Shown here: positions 36,119-46,504 of the stretch, in pieces | Numbering within the stretch: position 1 is the first letter of the stretch | How the letters are laid out: each line of letters begins with the position of its first letter | Origin: Gambelia wislizenii | Taxonomy: Eukaryota; Chordata; Lepidosauria; Squamata; Crotaphytidae | DNA: 64,000 nt | Assembly (NCBI GenBank): GCA_030847615.1 | Contig: JAUMIR010000003.1 | Coordinates: forward strand, 70,256,001 to 70,320,000 | Direction of reading: 5' to 3' | The notes under the pieces: model-generated | What the model saw: the letters and a program-made list of their open reading frames with translations, nothing else | The model's database searches: none | Told to the model about the DNA's origin: nothing | Position numbers and translations under genes: made by a program

Positions 36119-38280
36119 ATGGCAAGTGGTAGAGGAAAGAAATCGACCTCTGGAAAAACAAGCCAGACAGGGAAGAAATTGGCAGCTTTCCCAGACACCA
36201 AAGACTGCTCAAGAACCAGGCCAAGGGTATCGGACTCATCCCAGGCCTCCTGCAATCTGGCAAGCCGCTCTTTGAGCAAGCAAAGCCAGCTGCCCCGGAA
36301 GGCAACGGGGAAGTCCGCTTGCAGCCGCTCCGAGAGTGCGCGAAGGGCGTCAACTGCCGAGTGGCAAAGCCCTGACCCGGAGCTCGCCGGGCGTGAGCAG
36401 CCCATCCCAAGGTGTGAGGATCTTGCTGGTGATCGAGAGATGGAGGAACAGCGTGGGGGCTTCCTGCCTCTTGAGGTACCCAGTGGGGCCTGGGATGGGG
36501 GGGCTCGGCTGCTTGTTCCCCCTGCTTCCAATCTGCTTCCTTCTTCCCCCTGCCTTCACAAGGCCAAGCCCTGGGGACTTCACCCTGCCGAGCGACTGGC
36601 TCCTCAGCTGCCCCTCCCCAGTGGTTTTCGGGGACGAGGGGAGGACCTCGGCATCCGCGCCGCAGCCGGGTGCCATCTTGGACCTGGCGGTTTCACTGCA
36701 GCAGTCCAGATCAGGGAGAGAGGACATTCTCCGGGTGGCCTTGCACCTCCTCTCACCTGCCTTCCTCCCAGGGGACACGGCACAGTCGACTCCCCAAGGG
36801 AGTCCACTCACCGGAACAGCCATGCGGCACAGTCTTTGCAGGGGTAGGATATGTTCCCACACCCTCCCCCCTCATGCAACACCAGCAAAGGGCCCAGCCT
36901 GATTTTGGTACCACCTCAGCCCCCGCCCCTACAGCCGTAATGGAGGCCATGCAAACTGAGCTGCCAGTCCCTCATGCAGGCCCATCAATGCAGGTCTTGG
37001 GGGCGCCTGTGCAGCAAGTGGCTCAAGTGAGCCATTCATCTCAGATCTCAGAGGATCTGATAGTAGTTCAGGCGGGTTCCTTGTTGCAGGCTCTGGGGGC
37101 GCCTGTACGATGTGTATGTGGAGTAGACTATTCACCGCGAGGCCTTGGATGCATCCACTCAGGCAGTGCCATCGGTCCTGCCTGCACAATCTGGGTACTC
37201 CACCTCTCTGCTCATGGCAGAGCCTGGGCAAAAAAAGAGGAAGGCATCTTCTCTCCATTCCTCAGAGGAGTCCGAGGGGAAGGAGGAGGAAGACGTGCAA
37301 CTCTTGCGTATTCTCAAAGACGTGCAGTCTGCTCTGGATGCTAGTCTGAACAACCTAGAAGACAAGGAGGAGGGGGAGTGTTCTGATGTGGAGCAGCCTG
37401 AGCCTGACATTTCTGACAGGCTGTTTCATGGCGAGGCTTATGCCACCCTCCTCACCAAACTATAGCGGCGTTGGAGCTTGCTTCCGTGGAGGACCAGGAA
37501 GATTCTTCTCAGGTGCCTACACTAAAGAGAAGTGAAAAGGTGCAGGCAGTCCTTAGGTCTCCAACAGTTCAAAAGAAGGGCCTTCCTTTTCCGGATACCC
37601 TTCACCACCTCCTGGCAGAGGAGTGGGACAAGCTGGGTCTAGGAAAAAAGGGCACCCTAGTTGCTCAGACGTTTTATGCACCAAGTAAACAGGTCTTAGA
37701 GAAACTGAAAGTGCCCATCATCGACAAACCTCACTAGTTTCCAATTTTCTGGCTCCAAAGGAGGGGAAGCCCTTCTCAAGGACCCAGATGAGAAAAGGGC
37801 CAACGGGGCCCTGAAGAAGGTCCGCAAAGCCTCCGCCTTGGGCGTCAGAGCATCAGCAGGCGCTTCTCTTTGTTAGAGCCGCAATTTTATGGTTGAATGA
37901 AACCATCAAGCTCCTCAACTGGATATAAGTACCTTACAGAGGACCCGCTCCAGGATACAGACCACTCTGCACCTCGTAGTGGACACCTCTCTGGACTCCT
38001 CCTTTTCAGCTAGATCGATCAGCGCAGCAGCATTGGCCCACAGATCAATATGGCTGAGGCACTGGAATGTGAACACACATTTCAGAGCAGCCCTATGTAC
38101 CACACCCTTTAAGGGTACTAAACTCTTTGGCGAAGAAGTGCTGAAGGATATCTTGGTTGAAACTAAGGAGAAGAAACAGGTCGTGCCATCTGCTTTGCGG
38201 CGCCCAGACAAGTCCAGAACCAGATGTTCCTTTCAGTTCACTTATTCCTTTCATTCCTCTAGGGGATACGGCAGATAGAA
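36119..38280 (+). pseudogene. DIRS copy 1 gag-like region, broken
   Basis: The first ATG is at 36119, with a Lys/Ser/Thr-rich basic start. The middle is Pro/Ser-rich and low in conservation. From about 37145 an acidic Glu/Ser segment follows (KEEEDVQLLRILKDVQSALD) and stops at 37463. From 37471 the frame resumes as EKVQAVLRSPTVQKKGLPFP and EEWDKLGLGKKGTLVAQTFY. From about 37979 it continues as SIWLRHWNVNTHFRAALC, then PFKGTKLFGEEVLKDIL. It is recognised because copy 2 and the fragment at 51835 carry the same blocks. At least three frame changes separate the pieces. Confidence 0.7.
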
Positions 38281-38433
38281 GGACTACCGTCCCTTTTGCC
38301 CAGCCTGGACAAGGACCAACCAAACCATCAGATAGCCTTCTTTGTCCCAGGCCTCCAGCACTGGCAGAGGGGCCCCCAAAATCAGAAAATGTCCTACAGA
38401 CAACAATTTTGACTCACCGTCCACTCCAGGGGG

Positions 38434-39917
38434 GTGGGGGCGCTCCTGAGCCTGTTCCTCAAGGTCTGGTCCACCTCCACAACAGACAAATGGGTACTAA
38501 AAACGATTCAACAGGACTACAAATTGGAGTTCGACATCATATCGAGTGACAGGTTCCTTCCCACCCCAGTCCCCAAAAATCCTCAAAAGGCCTCAGAGTT
38601 GCGCAAGGCTATTCTGCCCTGCCTAGACATCAGAGCAATAGAAGAGGTGCCAGCTTGTCAAAGATTCTTGGGAGTTTACTCCTTCTTCTTTATGGTACCC
38701 AAGAAAGGAGGAGACTCCCGATCAATCTTAGACCTCAAATACAAACTCACGTCTCTCATACAAGCGCTTCTGAATGTAAACACTCACATCCATTCAGGAG
38801 GCGTTCCAGAGAGGGAATTTTCTAGCCTCTCTGGACTTATCTGAAGTATACCAACACATTCAGATACATAAGGTAAGCAGACATTTCCTTCACTTCATGT
38901 TCAGGGAACAGCATTATCAGTTCAGGGTCCTTCCGTTTGGCCTTGCGTTGGCACCCCGGGTTTTCACCAAGGTCCTAGTTGTCCTGATAGCGCACTTGTG
39001 CAGCAAGGGGATACACCTGTATCCTTACCTGGATGACTTCCTTCTGTGGGCCTCATCCCTAGAGAAGGCTCAAAAGGATCTTCAGACAACAATCCAGAGT
39101 CTACAACAACACGGATACCTAGTGAACTTCAAGAAGAGCACTCTGACTCCGTCATAGTCAATCATCCACCTGGGAACACTCTTGGACACAGTGCATTTCG
39201 AGATCTCCTTCTCTCAGAAGAGGCGCCAGGTGATCAAGAGGGAAGTTCGGCTTCTCAGATCCTTACATTTGATTCCCCTGATGTCTCTGGCCAGGCTTCT
39301 GGGCCTGATGATCTCCTCCATACACGTGGTTCCGTGGGCGAGATTTCACTCCTGCCCACTACAAGCCTTTCTAATGGCATTTCAGCACCAAATAGCCCTA
39401 AAGAGATGCATGCTCCTTGAAATTCCTCAACAAGTGAGAATCCATTATATGGTGGACTCGGGAGACCAACATAGCGAGAGGGTCTCCAATCATAATTTCT
39501 CGCCAGGTGGTAGTAAGCACCGATGCAAGTCTCAGGGCCTGGGGAGCCCACTGCCAGGAGGGAGTGGCTCAGGGCCTCTGCAACCAAGAAGAATGGGATC
39601 ACAGCATCAACTGGCTGGAGCTGCGGGCAGTTCGTCTGGCCCTGCTACGCTTCTCTCAGAAGGTCAAGGGAGCTCATGTTCTGGTGCTGACGGACAACAC
39701 CACGGCCCAATCTTACATAGCAAGGCAAGGAGAATCCAAGTCCAGATCGCTCCAGCAGGAGGTGGATCTCCTTTTCAGTTGGGCAGAGGGTCATGTCAGC
39801 TCACTAGCAGCACAGTATCTTCAAGGGTCAACCAACCTCCAGGCAGACTACCTCAGCAGGCACTCAGTCTGTCCAGAAGAATGGGAGTTGGACCAACAGA
39901 CCTTCCAACAGATCTAG
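38434..39917 (+). pseudogene. DIRS copy 1 reverse transcriptase / RNase H, broken
   Basis: Blocks in order: VWSTSTTDKWVLKTIQQDYK; FLGVYSFFFMVPKKGGDSRS then ILDLK; QFRVLPFGLALAPRVFTKVL; catalytic YLDD at 39026-39037 with the second Asp intact; and NFKKSTLTPS. After an in-frame stop near 39155, HLGTLLDT opens the connection region. RNase H follows, with TDAS (Asp at about 39522), NWLELRAV and LTDNTTA, the three acidic motifs. A frame change falls between RT and the connection region, and another between the 38844 and 38897 frames. DIRS RTs are identified by the LPFGL...PRVFTK block and by their position between gag and YR. Confidence 0.85.
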
Positions 39918-39932
39918 GAGGTATTTGGGAGG

Positions 39933-40486
39933 TTGGAAGTGGACCTATTCACATCTCCAATCAATAAGAAGTTACACTGGTTCTTGTCCAGGTTTCCGAG
40001 TCCACATGCAGAAGGCGTGGACGCACTCAGAGCTCCAGGGCCAAAAGGCCTTCTTTACCTGTTTCCCCCATTACCCCTGTTAGGGAAAGTGTGCCGGAAG
40101 ATTCAGCAAGAGCGGGCACAAGTGGTGCTAGTAGCCCCTCATTGGCCATGTTGTCCGTGGTTCTCCGAAATCATGGACATGTTAGCTGAAGAACCATGGC
40201 GTCTGCCGCTGAAAGACGACCTTCTCCACCACGGCCCGGTGCATCATCCCAACGTCTCCTGGCTGCAGCTAACCCCCTGGAGATTGAACGGAGGGCTCTA
40301 AGGGAGTTTGGTTACGAGGAAACAGTGGTAAATACCCTCCTGTCACCAAGGAGACAGACAACTAACAGGATATACGAAACAACTTGGCAAGCTTTCAGTC
40401 GATGGTACAGCATGAGATTCATCCTGCATGAAGAGGCAACCCTAAACCATGTTCTTGCATTCCTACAAAAAAAAGTTCTTCGTTAG
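39933..40486 (+). pseudogene. DIRS copy 1 pol C-terminus and truncated tyrosine recombinase
   Basis: After RNase H comes VDLFTSPINKKLHWFLSRF, then KGLLYLFPPLPLLGKVCRKI, VLVAPHWPCCPWFSEIMDML and PWRLPLKDDLL, the standard DIRS segment between RNase H and recombinase. A second frame, from about 40196, carries the N-terminal core-binding domain of the YR: NRIYETTWQAFSRWY and NHVLAFLQKK. It stops at 40484-40486. The catalytic domain with the R..HxxR...Y residues is absent; only about 200 bases separate this point from the ICR, where several hundred would be expected. The YR was therefore deleted. Confidence 0.75.
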
Positions 40487-40692
40487 TAAAAAATAGCAGA
40501 AAATATCAGAAGGAGAATGGAAGCAGCACAGACGGAGGATGAAGGGAGATCAGAAGGAAGGGGGTGTGCGGAACGGAGTGCTGGCAACGAAGCAGCCTCA
40601 TTTCTCTCCCGATCTCCGTGGGGGTTATTTCCACTGTGTGAAAATCTCCGCAGACACTCCCTCCCGTATAATCTTGTTCATCTTGGGCACAT

Positions 40693-40795
40693 CCCAACAT
40701 CAAGAATTCCTATTTGCTTCTCCTCTCTGAGAATGCCACATTGGTTCACTTACCGTGAATGTGCATTCTTGAGAGACAGGAGCGAACAGGAATTC
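40693..40795 (+). repeat. DIRS copy 1 internal complementary region (ICR)
   Basis: The first half, 'caagaattcctatttgcttc', is the inverse of the start of the left terminal repeat (35846 on). The second half, 'gaatgccacattggttcact' and 'gcattcttgagag', is the inverse of the right terminal extension (41036-41080). DIRS ICRs have exactly this make-up and serve as the splint for circularising the DNA intermediate. Confidence 0.8.
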
Positions 40796-40902
40796 TCCCT
40801 CCCTGTGTCTGTAGTTCTTTCATCCTTCTGATTGTTATGTGTTGTGGATAGCAGATGTATTTTGTTACGTCTCATCACAGGTCTTCAGGGCTTTGCTAGT
40901 CA

Positions 40903-41080
40903 GTAAACTGGCTGCATGGACAAGGAGGAGAACAAAGGAAAACTTTGAAATTCCATGTGACCATGCTGCAACTTCCTGCTTTCGGCTGGGCAGTGATAGG
41001 CTTACCCAATATCAAGAATTCCTGTTCGCTCCTCTCTCTCAAGAATGCACATTCATGGTAAGTGAACCAATGTGGCATTC
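40903..41080 (+). repeat. DIRS copy 1 right inverted terminal repeat with extension
   Basis: Inverse of 35846-35985: 'ggagaacaaaggaaaacttt', 'gaaattccatgtgaccatg', 'caacttcctgctttcggctg' and 'caagaattcctgttcgctcc'. It runs on past the point where the left repeat begins, for about 45 bases ('aagaatgcacattcatggta' and 'gaaccaatgtggcattc'), as right repeats of DIRS elements do. Confidence 0.85.
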
Positions 41081-41165
41081 TGGTTTAAAATACCATAGAG
41101 TTGCTTTGGAGGACCTAAAAAATGGCTAGAGAGGACACATTTTCTAGCAACAACAGTGGAGCCTC
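41081..41165. mobile_element. right part of the MITE split by DIRS copy 1
   Basis: 'taccatagagttgctttgg', 'aggacctaaaaaatggcta' and 'gagaggacacattttct' plausibly continue the element broken at 35845. The match rests on the style of the terminus and on position, not on an intact second copy in this window. Confidence 0.35.
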
Positions 41166-41254
41166 CCCAGGAAAAAAATTGAGTGGAAAGGACTAGAAAT
41201 TTAGCGTGCTGGTAAGGTTGGTCAGAGCTCCTGATGTACCTAAATTCCCTAGTT

Positions 41255-41482
41255 GTTGTGTGCGTTTAAGCCATTTCCAACTTATGGTTACCCTAAGGCA
41301 AGCCTATTATGGAGTTTTCTTGGCAAAGTTTGCTCAGAGGGGGCTTGCCTTTACTGTCTTCTGAGGCTGAGAGAGTGTGACTTGCCCAAGGTCACGCAGT
41401 GGGTTTCCATGGCCAAGCAGGGATTTGAACCCTGGTCTCCAGAGTTGTAGTCCAGCACTCAAACCACTACACCACACTGGCT
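41255..41482 (-). mobile_element. tRNA-headed squamate SINE (reverse)
   Basis: Same family as 28664-28848 and 50781-51010, and the most complete copy. On the + strand it shows the complement of the tail ('gttgttgtgtgcgttta'), 'gcttgcctttactgtctt', 'ctgaggctgagagagtgtga', 'cttgcccaaggtcacgcagt', the inverse B-box 'gggatttgaaccc' and the inverse A-box region 'aaaccactacacca'. Confidence 0.85.
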
Positions 41483-41796
41483 GTCTTCTGCCCTGATTTA
41501 ATTATGTAGCTATTGCTCCCACTTACCCAGGGCAGGGGCAGCATAAATAAGATAGCTGGGCTACTTCTGAAAATCTCAGAAGTGTTCTAATCTGATACAG
41601 CTTCATCCTTACCTTAATTGAGATGCTAGCTATATTTGAACATTGCTTGTATCTTTCCTCAGCATCAGCCTCACCAGCCACAGCCACAGTCAGGCTGGTA
41701 ATGGCAGTCATGTTGGGCCCAGTTTTTGAATCCTATAACCAAATTCTCTCTATGCATTCTTACAGTTGCAGGATTCTTGCAGAGCCTTTCATGCAA

Positions 41797-42022
41797 TACA
41801 GTCGGCCCTCTGTAGCTACGGATTTGGTATCCGTGGATTCCATGGCTTGAAAATATTAAAAAAATAAAATAAATTCCAAGAAGCAAGCCTTGATTTTGCC
41901 ATTTCATATAAGGGACACCATTTGACTATGCCATTGTATGTAATGGGACTTGAGCATCTATGGATTTTGGTATCCACGGGGGGTCCTAGAACCAAGCCCT
42001 AGCAGATATCAAGGACCCAGTG
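41797..42022. mobile_element. small pogo/Tigger-like MITE
   Basis: Opens 'acagtcggccctctgtagct', includes 'attttgccatttcatataag', 'ggacaccatttgactatgcc', 'taatgggacttgagcatc' and 'tggtatccacggggggtcct', and ends 'tatcaaggacccagtgt', a loose inverse of the start. It is non-coding, and its termini resemble pogo-type MITEs. A related terminus is at 35755. Confidence 0.65.
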
Positions 42023-42432
42023 TGTTCTGAAAATGTTTTCACCAGAGTCAGTTAAGTATGAGGGTGTAGATAATTGAGATCTTGGAAGCTGTTTTAAATA
42101 CATTCTTGTATTTAAATACAAAGTATAAGTTTTCTATATACTTTCCAGTAGCACTGTTCATATAGAAACATAGCAATATCAACAGAATTTAAAACTCATT
42201 TCATGGCTGTTTGGTGTAGATATAACTTATTCTCAATAGGGCAAAATCAGACTATGTTTCACTTTTGCTCTTGATATCGTATGTGGTAACACCTTCTCTG
42301 GATGATTCAGAGGAGCAATCACATCATGTGAGTTTTTTCCTTCATCTCAACCAGGAAGCAGGAGTCCATTAGATTTCTTCTTTTAACTGTCAGCTCCCTT
42401 GCCCCTTCCTCCCAGTTTTTAATTTCCTGTTG

Positions 42433-43998
42433 GTCGAACCCTGAAGCTACTGTGCTGTTATTGAGCTCACGTGGTCCTCTGCCCATTGAAGAAGAGATCC
42501 ACGTCCCGTTGGAGTGATCTGGACTTGGATCCCCCTTGTCTTGCTATGTAAGATCGGGCTGTGGTGTTGTCTGTCAGCACTAGCACATGAGCTCCCTTGA
42601 CCCTTTGAGAAAAGTGAAGAAGTGCTAGCTGGGCTGCCCTCAGCTTGAGCTAGTTGATGCTGTGGCCTTGTTCTTCCTGGTCCCAGAGGCCCTGGGCCAC
42701 TCTTCCCTGCAATGGGCTCCCCAGCCTCTGAGACTTGCGTCGGTAGTTACTACCACTTGATGAGAAATGGTGATTGGGGATCCTTTTGCTATATTGGACT
42801 CCCGGGTCCACCACAGCAGTGATTCCCTCACCTGTTGGGGAACTTGGAGGAGCGGGCACTTCCTCAGCGCTATTTGCTGTTGAAATGCCATTGTGAAGGC
42901 CTGAAGAGGTCGGGAGTGGAATCTTGCCCAGGGCACTGCTTGAATGGCCAAAATCATCAGGCCCGAGAGCCTGGCTAGAGACGCCAGGGGAACTAACTTC
43001 ATTGATCTGAGGTGATGAACCTCCACTCTGATCACCTGCTGCCTCTTTTGGGAAAGAGAGATCTCGAATCGGGCTGTATCTAAGAGAGTCCCCAGATGAA
43101 CAATTGACTGAGATGGATGCAGAACACTCTTCTTGAAGTTCACCAGGAATCTGTGTCACTGAAGGGTTTGAATTGTCATCTGAAGGTCCAGGTGAACCTT
43201 CCCCCTGGAGGGCACCCTCAGAAGGATGTTGTCCAGGTAAGGATAGGAAGTGTATCCCCTTGCTGCGCAGGTGGGCTACCAGGAGTATGAGCACCTTGGT
43301 GAATACTTGGGGTACTGACTCTAGACCAAGTGGGAGGGCCCTGAACTGAAAATGAAGTTCCCTGAAGGCAAAGGTAGAAAGCATTTGCTTTCCTCGTGAA
43401 TCTGGATGTGAAGATATGCTTCGGACAAGTCCAGAGAGGCTAGGAAGTCCCCTGTCTGCAGTGCCTCCTGAATGGACGCCAACATTTCCACCCGGAAACA
43501 TTTGTATGAGAGACAAGAGTTTGTGTACTTTAGGTCCAAGATTGACCAGGAATCTCTCCCCTTCTTGGAGAAGGAGTAGACCCCCGAGAATCTTTGACCA
43601 GTTGGTACCTCTTCTATCACCCTGATGTCCAAGAGGTGTTGAATAGCTTTGCATAGCTCTGAAGCCTTTTGAGGGTTTGTGGGGACTGGGGCTGGAATGA
43701 ACCTGTCCCTTGGTCTGCTCTCAAACTCCAGTTTGTAACGGTGTTGTATTGTGTTCAGTACCCATTTGTCTGTTGTGGAGTTGGACCAGACCTTGAGAAA
43801 CAGGCTCAGTCGCCCCCTCAACAGGATGCGTTGGCGAGTCAGAATTGCTGTTTGGAGGATCCTTTCTGGTTTTGGGATCCCCCTCTGTGGGTGTTGGACT
43901 GGGAAGAATTGGGCTGTCTGAGGATCTGGTTGGTCCTTGCCCAGGCCAGGCAGAAGGGATGGTAATCCTTCTGCCTGCCGTAACCTGTGGGGGAACAA
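42433..43998 (-). pseudogene. DIRS copy 2 reverse transcriptase / RNase H, broken
   Basis: Blocks on the - strand: SLFLKVWSNSTTDKWVLNTI, then ASELCKAIQHLLDIRVIEEV, FSGVYSFSKKGRDSWSILDL, and the palm block DFLASLDLSEAYLHIQI, which is preserved here but broken in copy 1. The catalytic motif reads YLDN at 43239-43228 (second Asp replaced by Asn). Then come HLGTLLDTARFEISLSQKR and the RNase H start VVTTDASLRGWGAH. Several frame changes; not functional. Confidence 0.8.
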
Positions 43999-44012
43999 AA
44001 GGACAGAGAGGG

Positions 44013-46160
44013 CTAAAAGGAGTGTCTGGAACCAGAGTTGTCCTGATGCCGCAAAATGGACGGCATAGCTTGCTTCTTCTCCTTGGTCTCAACTAAGATA
44101 TCCTTGAGTGCTTCCTCCCCGAAGAGCTTAGTACCCTTAAAAGGGGCGGTGCAAAGGGATGCCCTGAAATGGGTGTCCATGTTCCGGTGTCTTTGCCATA
44201 TGCACCTGCGAGCCAGTGTTGCCGCGTCTATGGACCTGACTGAGAAGGAGAATGTGTTCAAGGAGGCGTCTGCCACAAGTTGCAAGGTGGATTGGACCTT
44301 ATTGAGAATTCTACACAAGGTCCTTGTGTCCAGCTGGGGTGCTTGGAGGATCTCGTTCAATCACAAAATAGCAGCTCTGACGAAGAGAGATGCTGCAGTT
44401 GTAGCCCTGACCTCTAAGGCAGATGCCTCGTGAACTTTCTTTAATGCCGCATCAGCTCTTTTTTCATCTGGATCCTTAAGTAGGGCTTCCCCTTCCTTAG
44501 GAGCCAGAAAATTTGAGACAAGGGAGGCCACAAGCTTGTTGACAGCAGGCACCTTTAGCTTCTCTAAAACTTGGCTACATGGTGCGTAGAACTTCTGTGC
44601 TACTAGCATGCTCCTCTTCCCTAGTGCCAGCTTGTCCCACTCCTCTACCAGGAGGTGGTGAAAGGTATCTGGGAAAGGCAGGTCTGTCTTCTGGACCATT
44701 GGGGACCTGAGAACTGCTTGCACTTTTTCACTTCTTTTCTTCACTGGTGGTTGTGATGAACTTGTCTGGTCCTCCTCCACCCCCAGCTCTAGGGCCGCTA
44801 TCATCTTTGTGAGAAGGGAGGCGTAGGCCTCCAGGGAACAGCCTTTCTGAAATGCCTGGAGTGGGTTCAGGTTGATCCTCATCAGAGCACTCCCCCTCTT
44901 CCTTGTCATCATCGATGTTCTGACCAGCATCCAGAACAGACTGCACTCCTTTGAGAATGTTCAGGAGCTGAACATCCTCCTCCCCCCTCCCCCTCCGCTT
45001 TGGATCGCTGAGATGAGTGGACTAGGGAAGTAACCTTCCTCTTCCTCTGCCCCACATTTGTTGCTAGCTGTGGAGGGGAAGGACCGGGCTGGGTAGCAAG
45101 GCGCGATGGAACTGCCTGCAAGGAGGCATCCGCAAGATGAGAACCATGAGCCCCCCCTCCAGATTGCTGAGACCGTGCGGTTTGCCCTTGGGAGGGCAAT
45201 CCAACCTGAATCGCCATTGAGACGCCAGTGGTCTGCACGGCGTGGCTCGTTCGAGTAACTTGCCCCCCTGGTGCTCCCCCGTCCTGAGACGACGGGCCCG
45301 GTTGGGGATCCGGTAGATCGGTCTGGGTAGCCTCTGACACTACCACAGCGGGAAGGGAAGAATCGGCGAGGGGGCCCTGTTGGAAATCCTGGCACCGCTG
45401 ACCACTTGGGGAGGGGGAAAGGAGGTCTCCCACCCCCGTCCCAACGTCGTGCCACGTGGGCATTGCGATGGATGGTGTCCCTTGGGGAGTCGTTTGAGCT
45501 GCGTCCCCTGGAAGGAGGGCTGAGGAGAGGAGGTGCAGGACCACCCTTAGCATGTCCTCCCTCCCCATTCCAGGCTGTCGCGGAGAAGTGGTCGCATTCA
45601 AAATGGCACCCGCCTGCAGTGTGGTTGCTGAGGCTGTCCCTTTGTCCTCTGGATGCGCCGTAATTGGCCAGTTGGGGAGCCAGCTTGCCGGCAGGCTAAA
45701 CTCCTCTGGGGTAAGCCTTGTGGAGGTCGGGGGTGGGAAGAGGGCACCCAGGCCGGAAACTGGGGATGGGAGCAGATGACCCCCCCCCGGGAACTGAGTA
45801 CCTCTGGAGGCAGGAAGCCTCCATGTTGCTCCTCCATTCTACAGCTGCCGTCTACGAGGGGCTCCTGCAGTCCTGAGGAGGTCTGCCCGGCGAGCTCTAG
45901 CTCGGGGCTTTGCTGATCGTCGGTCAGTGCGCCTCATGCACGCTCAGCGCGGCTGAGGGCGGACTTCGCAGCAGCCTTCTTGGGTGGCTGGCTCAGCGCG
46001 CTCAAGGAGCGTCTTGCCAGCTCGCTAGCAGCTTGGATGCCGACCGGTTCCCTCGGCGTGGATCTTGAACAGCCCTGGGGAACAGAAGCCGCGGATGCCT
46101 TCTTCCCCCTTCTGGCTGAGTTTGCCAGTGGGCTTGCTCTTCCCAGTGCTCTTTCCCATT
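44013..46160 (-). pseudogene. DIRS copy 2 gag-like region, broken
   Basis: Corresponds to 36119-38280 of copy 1. On the - strand 44930-44361 is an open stretch of 189 codons with EKVQAVLRSPMVQKTDLPFP, EEWDKLALGKRSMLVAQKFY and ASLVSNFLAPKEGEALLKDP. The next, 44360-44013, has CIWQRHRNMDTHFRASLC, then PFKGTKLFGEEALKDIL. The N-terminal part (46160-45000) is Pro/Gly-rich and broken. Compared with copy 1 this copy keeps longer frames in the central gag. Confidence 0.7.
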
Positions 46161-46333
46161 AGAAAGGATAGAGTAGGAATGTAGAAAAAAAGGTTGTTGT
46201 TTTTTTTAAGGGGAAGGGAGTTAGATCGGAAGGAGTGGAAGATAAAGGAATCAATAGGAACAGAATTCAATAAGAAAGGAGTAGCGAAGAGCAGTTCTTA
46301 GAGGAGAAATCACTGCGTCTGAGCTGAGCGAAA

Positions 46334-46481
46334 GCAGGAAGTTGAACTGGCCGCATGGTCCAAGAGAAGAACAAAGAAGTTTAAAAATTTTCCATGTGAC
46401 CATGTCGCAACTTCCTGCTTTTAGCTGGGCAGTAGTAGGCTTTCCCAACATAACAGAATTCCTGTTCTCGCCTCCTCTTAG
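46334..46481 (-). repeat. DIRS copy 2 left inverted terminal repeat
   Basis: On the - strand begins near 46481 ('taagaggaggcgagaacagg') and matches 35846-35985 of copy 1 base for base over most of its length. It ends in 'gccagttcaacttcctgc'. Its outer edge is the junction with DIRS copy 3. Confidence 0.8.
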
Positions 46482-46504
46482 AGAATCTGACACTTCCAGG
46501 GCAG

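Larger units (their letters stand above)
35846..41080 (+). mobile_element. DIRS-type retrotransposon, copy 1
   Basis: A 5.2 kb element with DIRS architecture: left inverted terminal repeat, gag-like region, RT/RNase H, partial tyrosine recombinase (YR), ICR, and a right inverted terminal repeat with a 3' extension. The two terminal repeats are about 85-90% identical inverts over about 135 bases. No LTR, integrase or protease is seen. DIRS elements replicate through an RNA and insert by the YR instead of an integrase. In this copy the YR catalytic part is missing and gag and RT frames are broken in several places, so it is dead. The same family is present again, reversed, at 42433-46481. Confidence 0.85.
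42433..46481 (-). mobile_element. DIRS copy 2, reversed and 3'-truncated
   Basis: Same family as copy 1. On the - strand it starts at about 46481 with a left terminal repeat about 85% like that of copy 1 ('ggaggcgagaacaggaattc', 'gcaggaagttgcgacatggt'), then gag (about 46160-44010), RT (about 43840-43130) and RNase H. It stops within RNase H near 42433, so the rest of pol, YR, ICR and right repeat are missing. The frame is broken many times. Confidence 0.8.

Noticed and set aside
36336..36902. Long Pro/Ser-rich alternative frames in the DIRS gag region
   Set aside because: Overlapping frames in GC-rich sequence; the frame with conserved gag blocks is the one kept.
40496..40690. Remaining recombinase domain between the YR stop and the ICR
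   Set aside because: Read in all frames; no R, HxxR or FVRxY-type motif is seen.
35846..46481. Endogenous retrovirus
   Set aside because: RT and RNase H are present, but there are no direct LTRs, protease, integrase or envelope. Inverted ends, ICR and a tyrosine recombinase make it DIRS.
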